From Spirochaetota bacterium (lineage in GTDB: Bacteria; Spirochaetota; UBA4802; UBA5368), in the NCBI GenBank assembly GCA_025457965.1, contig JALOTJ010000002.1, positions 1 through 59,364 on the forward strand: a stretch of DNA of 59,364 nucleotides, in the 5' to 3' direction. Positions 54,301 through 59,364 of this stretch are shown piece after piece. Numbering within the stretch: position 1 is the stretch's first letter; each line of letters begins with the position of its first letter. Below the pieces are notes generated by a model that saw nothing but the letters and a program-made list of their open reading frames with translations, was not told where the DNA came from and ran no database searches. The translations under genes were made by a program, and so were the position numbers.

Positions 54301-57029
54301 TTTACATCGACAGTCTCAAGTTTGTCTCGTCTCGCTGGCGGAACGTAAAGATCAACGGAGTCGCCGACGAGGACCCGGCGCGATTCAAGATCACCATGGT
54401 CGACACCCAGAACGATCCCGATTACAGGCTAAACGCCTTTGCATTTCTGAGAAGCGATATTTACCAGTCCCTGCACGGGGATAAGAGCGATAAGGAGCTC
54501 AGGGCCGAGATCGAGACAGCGCTGCAGATCGACTATAACCTGGCAGGCACGGGATCGGTAACGAGAAAGTTTTCAAAGCCGATGGACCTGCGGTTTTATA
54601 AAAAGATGAATATCTGGATCAACGCGCGAACAGCAAGTCCCGGGGACGCAATTCGCGTGCGGATCGGATCGACCGAGAGCGATTACTACGAATATCAGTT
54701 TCTGAATGATTACGGACCGGTATGGCGCGAGGTGATGCTCAACCTGCGTGACGGATCGGGAGGCATTAATAAAACGCTGTCCGAGGGGAACCCCGACCTG
54801 AAGCGCATTAATTATATGGAAGTCATAGTCAACAGCACCGGAACCGGCAAGCTCTGGGTGAACGATATGTACGCGAGCGATCCGGACACCCTTACCGACA
54901 GTGCGCACTGGTACGAGGTGGAGATCCGCGGGAAGCGACCGCTCTTTCGCACCAAATCCGGAGTGCCCGTGATCTCCGACCTCTACATTAAATATATCGA
55001 AAAGGGGCACGGATCTCAGTTCAGTACCGTCGGTAAAACCGCGACGGACATCGCTGAAAAATACCGCCAGCTTTTCACCTCGGTGAGCATCCTCCCCGAG
55101 TGGCGCATGCGCCTGGATTTTATCCAGGAAAAATCAGAAACCGATTCGTTCAACAACGAGGTCGCGGAGAACAGGCGAGGGCGGGCAGAAAAGCGGAGTT
55201 TTTACCTTGAATCCGATTACGCGCCAACGGCATCCATGGTGCCGAAGATCAAGCTCGTCTATAAAAACGACGCGTACGAAAACGAGCGTGGAGAGGATAT
55301 TACCGTGGGCTCGGATACGTATCGCGTTCAGCACCTGGTAAAAAACCGCGCGCACAGCCCGGCAATCCTGGTGAAAGATGAAATCGCCGAACTCTTCGGC
55401 GGAAAGCTATCAACAAGCCTCCAGATGGACATGTCCTTCAAGAAGGAGACCGTGTCAAGAAGCGCCGATGGTCTCGATCCGCCCACGCTCGAGACCTATC
55501 TGCCGCTCCACGAAAGCGAAAAGCGCCAGAAGGGCACGACGGAACTCAGCATCGACTACCAGTCGAGTAAGTTTCATGTGCGGCCGACCTTTCTTGTCGG
55601 TTCGCACGAAATAGTGGAGCTTTCGGGCAAGTCGGGACTCAGCGACACGGAGGTGCTCGGCGACGTGCGCGGCGACTATCACCTGCCGTTCGTGTACAGC
55701 GGGGACCATAAATTTGTCGAGCGAAACAGCAAGACCACGCTCTATGCGGGTCTCCGAAGACTGTGGATTTTTTCCCCTTCGGTCCGTACCGAGTTCCAGT
55801 ATTTCGAGAACCGTTTCCGCGACTACCAGGAAGCCGAACGTGTCACTTCCGGTCCTTTCGAGCGATCCAAAGACGCCCGGGGATTCGTATCGAACGGATT
55901 TACGCTGCCGGTTGATTTTCACGGGGTGCCCGCTCTCTCTTTTGTAAAGGGCTGCAATTTCTCATATACCAGGTCGCTCCTCCTTCAGGAGGCTGCCATT
56001 CCCTATGAGGGCGAGGGGGTGGGGGCCTTGCGTGAAGAATACGGCATCAACAGGGCGTTCAGGGGCCTTTCCGATGCCGGCTTCGACATGTTCTCCTATC
56101 CTCCATGGCATTTTTTTACCGGGCGCGGGAATTTCGCCAATGGCAGGGATTTCGCGTATAACCGACTCAATCGAAAAATCGTTTATCCCGGCGGGGAGCA
56201 GGCGGGTAATTATACAAACAGCCTGAAACTCGTCGATAGCTATTCGCTGAATACGACCATGGACTTCGAAAAGGTCATCGTGACCGGCGGAGGAAACCTG
56301 AGTCAGGTGAGCGAGCGGCAGACGGTCGAGGGCATTCCACAGCAGGTGGTGACGCTCAGTGCGAACACAAATATAAACCTGGACCTCATGCGCATTTTCT
56401 CTTTCGGTTTCTTCCGCCCCAACACTCCGGGACTGCCCTATCACGCGGCCACCTTTTTCATCGGTTACGATTACGGGCGCAACATGCTTATCACCTACAA
56501 TATAGAGGAGAATGTCCATACGCCCAGGGTGGGGGTAACGCTGAAGCGTGACCGTTCCAGCCTCAGTCTGCGCTCGGGCGTCGATTACCGCCACAGGACG
56601 CGCAAGGAATATATTGAGTACGACGAATCTCAGCGCGATCGCAGGGACGATATTTTCATCGCCAACATGGCAATATCGCCGCCGTTCAAGGAGGTCGACA
56701 GGGGTTACAGCTTTTCAGCGTTATATGAAACGGACGTGCTGTGGCTCTATGCCGCGTTCTCGAGCCTGTACAAGCTGGTGGCCTTCCCGATTTTCAGCAT
56801 CGAATACTCGCTTTTGCTCAACCGCTACGACTATACACGCACGGTATCTCCGGAACCCTACGACCAGCATCTCGTATCGGCAAAGCTTACCATGGATCTT
56901 CATAAAAACGTACAGGGAGGGCTCGTCGCGCGGTGGGCTCTGGAGCGTTACCGCAACAGGGAAACCGAAGGGATCGCCCGCGAGATTGTATCCTATCAGG
57001 TGGGTCTGAATTTTACCCTGGTGTTCTAA
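51336..57029 (+). CDS. giant outer-membrane protein resembling SprA (type IX secretion translocon)
   Basis: 1,897 residues. A Sec signal (LYCKVLAVGASLYVITAALS) is followed by beta-rich sequence to the last residue; the protein ends in 'YQVGLNFTLVF', a typical C-terminal beta-strand with a final Phe for outer-membrane barrel assembly. SprA-like blocks: residues about 150-280 with 'LHVEGRIGQRFSVYIDHDSA', 'EVIREINAGQIDIKMNNS' and 'LREYQFVRKTHFQIEPFKRY'; about 600-650 with 'EVKYEYLPFTAESQSFIGGL'; about 680-720 with 'APFDLKAYAEYARSYKN' and 'NTFGKGLVDDMESSEEITGV'. The last resembles the 'IDDFEG' block of SprA. Two Asp/Gly-rich calcium-type loops lie near 846-925. SprA of Bacteroidota is about 2,400 residues, so this one is shorter. 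Role as translocon is inference. Confidence 0.75.
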   Translation: MFPRLSLYCKVLAVGASLYVITAALSQEFDENAGFRESLLKYIETHEKGEAPRVYVERELHPEADGELEPAPLTYRKGDWGKYIIAPRYRLLTEDGRYEDFHIEERDEVDINSYGSSKLNLNYGKSSFTKSRYKQFDQDRPVSRVITSGYSPEHETQLHVEGRIGQRFSVYIDHDSAKADNTYRMQYRAVRDDEVIREINAGQIDIKMNNSKYAVYDDTDAKGMGMDTTIRKGNLQVKAFGSVTRGETEVEYFRGNSSPGSVALREYQFVRKTHFQIEPFKRYDNLMIPPADPYTTIAMTSEPADPQAYLPFPVNIDTSGFELYMDDQNPLNNLNAIQLSMDGGYYTRMVAGSDYTINFNTGMISILRAVPHSARIFAVYTIGGGTATSDPAALVPGDPAHPGGVFSGKVFVFIKYGYSIHEEIGDDRNNDGKQNFDIYEVRSVYYIGQRQVLQENFKLQFFGNNQLLTRGETLKLGKYTVDYSKGTVSFHLREPFKQVLPDPPDTIQSLVYAESQSALVVDRSVYSIRVDYYREARSFQLKHFNIIPDSVRIKVDGREIARSLYSIDHTSGYLSFANPNNPLIGSETNIEVKYEYLPFTAESQSFIGGLRADYRLSRDLGVGGTFLYTRSSGGEIIPMVGSEPSQTMVFEGDASLKLSEGRIKDMLNAVPGVSLNAAPFDLKAYAEYARSYKNINTFGKGLVDDMESSEEITGVSLSDKDWILASMPDSLPQAERGRLYYKYYRDPSNAGSLKGTGFTPYNVPYEKKPGPYNVATGHVENSVRDLDTQRSLVFEFEFAGAESRAPVVTRRLSSEAVDFSGLQYVEVWYRGEALSAPVDLYIDLGKIDEDSDGDGSLDTEDLNRNGFLDFDPSAGIHEDRGYPFNPAGGYNTWVGTGPQLGDSTMGDGVLNTEDINGNGVLDRYESVVRLPGAATQGGPISVALGTGDWQMVRIYLSRSTITAEQIEILKQVEAVRLFVHSLSPATGRIYIDSLKFVSSRWRNVKINGVADEDPARFKITMVDTQNDPDYRLNAFAFLRSDIYQSLHGDKSDKELRAEIETALQIDYNLAGTGSVTRKFSKPMDLRFYKKMNIWINARTASPGDAIRVRIGSTESDYYEYQFLNDYGPVWREVMLNLRDGSGGINKTLSEGNPDLKRINYMEVIVNSTGTGKLWVNDMYASDPDTLTDSAHWYEVEIRGKRPLFRTKSGVPVISDLYIKYIEKGHGSQFSTVGKTATDIAEKYRQLFTSVSILPEWRMRLDFIQEKSETDSFNNEVAENRRGRAEKRSFYLESDYAPTASMVPKIKLVYKNDAYENERGEDITVGSDTYRVQHLVKNRAHSPAILVKDEIAELFGGKLSTSLQMDMSFKKETVSRSADGLDPPTLETYLPLHESEKRQKGTTELSIDYQSSKFHVRPTFLVGSHEIVELSGKSGLSDTEVLGDVRGDYHLPFVYSGDHKFVERNSKTTLYAGLRRLWIFSPSVRTEFQYFENRFRDYQEAERVTSGPFERSKDARGFVSNGFTLPVDFHGVPALSFVKGCNFSYTRSLLLQEAAIPYEGEGVGALREEYGINRAFRGLSDAGFDMFSYPPWHFFTGRGNFANGRDFAYNRLNRKIVYPGGEQAGNYTNSLKLVDSYSLNTTMDFEKVIVTGGGNLSQVSERQTVEGIPQQVVTLSANTNINLDLMRIFSFGFFRPNTPGLPYHAATFFIGYDYGRNMLITYNIEENVHTPRVGVTLKRDRSSLSLRSGVDYRHRTRKEYIEYDESQRDRRDDIFIANMAISPPFKEVDRGYSFSALYETDVLWLYAAFSSLYKLVAFPIFSIEYSLLLNRYDYTRTVSPEPYDQHLVSAKLTMDLHKNVQGGLVARWALERYRNRETEGIAREIVSYQVGLNFTLVF

Positions 57030-58120
57030 CCGCCTAGAATGCTTTCGATTTTTCCTTTCATTCGCCGGTAAAAGCCACGCAGCTCGATGAATCGTACGTT
57101 GTCGCGGGCCGCCTTCAGTGTCTCAATCGTCGTAAGCCGAACCGCCTTCCAGAGCAGTTCCCTGTCGGGGCAGGAGGCGAAATAATCCAGGTTCACCTGG
57201 TAGGCTCCCTTGTAGGCGCGACCGCCCCCGTTGGGTGTTATGCTCTTGATGAGGCCGTTCAGATCGAGATCGGAATTAGATGTGCGAAATGAGACATCCA
57301 GGGAAAGTCCTCCCCGGCTTTTTTTTTCAATGATGGCGAATACCGCGACGGTTTCGGCCTCCCCGCTCACGAGCAGGAAATCGGCGACGATGGCGATATT
57401 GTCCCTTTTGGATTCGTCAATGAACGAAAGGCCGGCGAAGAACCAGTCGCGGTACGTTTCATGGTCGGACATGGCGGTACTGATGAGCCTGAGTGCGTCC
57501 TCCGAAAGCGGCAGGTTCGATATCTTTTGAACGATCCGTTCGTCGACCATCATGGAAAGAAACTGAAGCGCCTCGTAATCGAGCTTAGTCGCATGGCGCA
57601 GATTGTCCGTATCGGTTTGGATGCCAAGAAGCAGGGCGGTGGCAACGGCCTTGCGCATGGAGCCGCGCGGTGGCAGATCGAGCTCGCGGAGAATGAGTGT
57701 CATGTAGGTGCTTGCCGCGCCCGCCTGGTCCGAGACCAGGCGGAAATCGGCCTTAACATCGTCTTCCTCCTCGGCATGATGATCTATATGCACGGCGCAC
57801 GGAAGTTTTTCCGAAACGCCTTTTGTATATGCCGACTGGAAGTCCAGCACCGCATACGCGTCGTAACCGTGCGGCGAAGGCGCACCCTTTTCGATGGTCA
57901 GGGGAATCTCGAGACTTTTAACGATCGCCCTGTTCTGCGGATGCGAAATTTCGGCAAGCGCCACGATTGATGATTTGAGGCCGATATGGTCGCATACCGC
58001 CATGAGAGCGAAGGAAGAGGCGATAACATCAGGATCCGGCGAGCCCTTGATGAGGATGAGGAGATTGTGATACCGGGCGAGAGCTTCGAGCAACCGGTCT
58101 GAAGATTTGCGCGCGTTCAT
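57026..58120 (-). CDS. DHH-family phosphoesterase, NrnA-like
   Basis: 364 residues. DHH domain with 'LILIKGSPDPDVIASSFALM' (D29, D31) and the DHH triad at 113-115 in 'CAVHIDHHAEEEDD', then 'IQTDTDNLRHATKLDYEAL' with another Asp ligand pair; the C-terminal DHHA1 part has the Gly-rich 'PNGGGRAYKGAYQV'. Such enzymes cleave nano-RNA or 3',5'-pAp (NrnA) or cyclic dinucleotide products. The stop overlaps that of the SprA-like gene by 3 bp on the other strand. It is followed upstream by the phosphatase gene on the same strand (27-bp gap). Confidence 0.87.
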   Translation of the reverse strand: MNARKSSDRLLEALARYHNLLILIKGSPDPDVIASSFALMAVCDHIGLKSSIVALAEISHPQNRAIVKSLEIPLTIEKGAPSPHGYDAYAVLDFQSAYTKGVSEKLPCAVHIDHHAEEEDDVKADFRLVSDQAGAASTYMTLILRELDLPPRGSMRKAVATALLLGIQTDTDNLRHATKLDYEALQFLSMMVDERIVQKISNLPLSEDALRLISTAMSDHETYRDWFFAGLSFIDESKRDNIAIVADFLLVSGEAETVAVFAIIEKKSRGGLSLDVSFRTSNSDLDLNGLIKSITPNGGGRAYKGAYQVNLDYFASCPDRELLWKAVRLTTIETLKAARDNVRFIELRGFYRRMKGKIESILGG

Positions 58121-58147
58121 TGTAGAGACCGGCCCTTATCCGCAGTT

Positions 58148-59364
58148 TCAATCGCACCTGAACGCGATCAGGCTGACGTCGTTGGTCAGCGTGCTCCCGC
58201 GGGTAAAGCTCTTGAAATCGTCGTAGATTTTCCGGACGAGTACCGCCGGCGAGTCACCCCGGTTTAGACGGATAATATCCTTGATCCTGCCGGTCGAGTA
58301 GGCTGCGCCGGAGGTGTTAAGGGCCGACTCGATACCGTCGGAATGGAGTATGCCGATGCTGCCCGGGGCCACGGGGATGGTCCGCGATTCGTAGGTAAAA
58401 TTTTTATCGATACCGACCGGGATTCCCCTGGTGTCGAGGTCGGTGAATGACTCGCGGCCGGCGTCGAAGAATATTAGCGGGCGCATCGCCGCGTTCGAGT
58501 ACGTGAACGCCCGCGAGGTCGAGGAATAGATAGCGTAAAAGGCCGGTGTGTAGTGATCGGAAAAACGCGAGGAGGCGATCACCCAGTTCATGATGTTCAG
58601 GAGCTTCTCAGGGCTTTCGTAGGTGGCCGGTTGCGTATGGAGCACTGAAAAAAGCTCCAGTGCGAGGACAACGGAGTCCACACCCGCATCGGAGGTGTCA
58701 GCGATAAAAATTCCCAGGCGGTCGGGCCGCACGATGACCGAATCGAAATAGTCGCCCCCGTACTCCGAGTTGTTGAGGTAAAAGGAGCTGATACGGATTC
58801 CCTCGACCTGCTTCATGCTGGAGGGAATGATCCTCTTTTTGACGTTTTCCACCAGCATTCGGTCGTGCTCGGAAACCTGGGAGGCCTTGATCTCGTCGAG
58901 ATAGATTGAGTTGGCAAGCGTCACCTCGAAGTGAATGCGATAGAGATCGAGAGCCGAAACGAGGTCGACCGGGTAGGGCTTGCCGTCCGCGAGCTCGCCA
59001 AGCAACAGGATCGCTATCAGCCGTTTCTCATGGTTAAAAAAGGGCAGCGCCACCCTGATCCGATGTTCGCGGAAAAAGGGAAGCAGGCGTTCTCTGTATT
59101 CGGCGAGCTTGTAGTCGGTGAAGAGCATCGACTGCTCGAGAAGTCCCGGGAAGCGCTTCAGGCAGGCCGTGAGGTCGTGGTTACCCCCGATCGATCGGAT
59201 GTCAATCCCTTCGCCGAAACCATACTTGAAGTGGTATGCGCCATCGTCCTCGCGGTGCATGTAAAGTGACGCCGTACCTATGCCGAATCGCGGTCCGAGT
59301 GCGTCGATAGTATTGTGAAAAAAATTGTCCCAAAATCCGGCCTGGTCTTTGAGGTCGGAAAGCG
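58148..59364 (-). CDS. GAF/SpoIIE-type PP2C phosphatase, 5' end outside the window
   Basis: The frame is open to the right edge; an ATG at 59260 is internal, because upstream codons continue a GAF-like domain ('ALGPRFGIGTASLYMHREDD'). The C-terminal half is a PP2C/SpoIIE domain: 'SEYGGDYFDSVIVRPDRLGI', 'FIADTSDAGVDSVVLALELF', 'FYAIYSSTSRAFTYSNAAMR', 'TRGIPVGIDKNF', 'GSIGILHSDGIESALNTSG', 'TLTNDVSLIAFRCD', with the metal-binding Asp residues in GGDYFD, ADTSDAG and HSDGIE, and NDVS. It dephosphorylates a STAS anti-anti-sigma factor such as that at 29083-29442 (inference). The GAF part may sense a small molecule. Confidence 0.85.
   Translation of the reverse strand, partial: LSDLKDQAGFWDNFFHNTIDALGPRFGIGTASLYMHREDDGAYHFKYGFGEGIDIRSIGGNHDLTACLKRFPGLLEQSMLFTDYKLAEYRERLLPFFREHRIRVALPFFNHEKRLIAILLLGELADGKPYPVDLVSALDLYRIHFEVTLANSIYLDEIKASQVSEHDRMLVENVKKRIIPSSMKQVEGIRISSFYLNNSEYGGDYFDSVIVRPDRLGIFIADTSDAGVDSVVLALELFSVLHTQPATYESPEKLLNIMNWVIASSRFSDHYTPAFYAIYSSTSRAFTYSNAAMRPLIFFDAGRESFTDLDTRGIPVGIDKNFTYESRTIPVAPGSIGILHSDGIESALNTSGAAYSTGRIKDIIRLNRGDSPAVLVRKIYDDFKSFTRGSTLTNDVSLIAFRCD

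Noticed and set aside
51336-57029. Complete type IX secretion system
   Set aside because: Only the SprA-like component is present; no PorV, GldK-N, PorU or cargo with a T9SS signal is encoded in the window, so the claim is limited to the pore-like protein.

Overview
The window looks like a chromosome segment from a GC-rich (about 60% by eye) member of the Spirochaetota. The best markers are a core-only FlaB-type flagellin at the left end and a long coiled-coil protein with an N-terminal membrane anchor that resembles the spirochaete-specific 'SpiroCoCo' type. Spirochaete-style lipoproteins and periplasmic peptidoglycan enzymes fit this. The genus cannot be fixed; a deep or Leptospira-related lineage is possible. 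I saw no rRNA, tRNA, CRISPR array, insertion sequence or prophage. Genes are tightly packed, and many convergent pairs touch or overlap.

Layout. 1-6.5 kb: end of an alpha/beta hydrolase with a histone-like Lys/Ala tail, a bidirectional terminator, flaB, a class A penicillin-binding protein, an isochorismatase-fold hydrolase, a DUF4833 protein and a PyrK-type flavoprotein. 6.9-14.7 kb: an FGGY sugar kinase, an unrecognised protein, a zinc/manganese ABC transporter (znuACB order), an IMP dehydrogenase of eukaryote-like sequence and a DedA protein. 14.8-24.3 kb: cell-envelope and cytoskeleton-like proteins (lipoprotein, coiled coil, 3D-domain protein, a membrane/SpeE-like/TPR protein, DUF4234, and a zinc-ribbon/acidic/DUF4389 protein). 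24.3-29.1 kb: a DinG-type helicase, a patch of two dead genes, and an aldehyde:ferredoxin oxidoreductase. 29-34.4 kb: a STAS anti-anti-sigma factor, UvrD/PcrA helicase, an MBL hydrolase, a Fur/PerR regulator, another decayed stretch and a bacterioferritin-like protein. 34.7-42.2 kb: an OFA-type MFS carrier, the DUF2207-LemA pair, RluA, DUF4416, a PtsN-like IIA protein, RuvB and a half-size TSUP protein. 42.2-46.9 kb: a minus-strand aminotransferase-VOC-TetR operon behind a promoter with two palindromes, then CopA. 47.1-59.4 kb: an MCE/MlaD protein, RadA, a YkgJ-type Cys-cluster protein, an M23 peptidase, a 1,897-residue SprA-like outer-membrane protein, a DHH phosphoesterase and a GAF/SpoIIE phosphatase that runs off the right edge.

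The most interesting item is the SprA-like protein at 51336-57029. SprA is the very large translocon barrel of the Bacteroidota type IX secretion system. Finding a close structural relative in a spirochaete-like genome, directly behind an M23 envelope peptidase, suggests an undescribed or little-described outer-membrane export or surface system. The recognition rests on remembered family sequence patterns and needs a profile search. Secondary leads are the palindrome-flanked TetR operon, the eukaryote-like IMP dehydrogenase, the histone-tailed hydrolase and the pseudogene patch between dinG and the aldehyde oxidoreductase gene.
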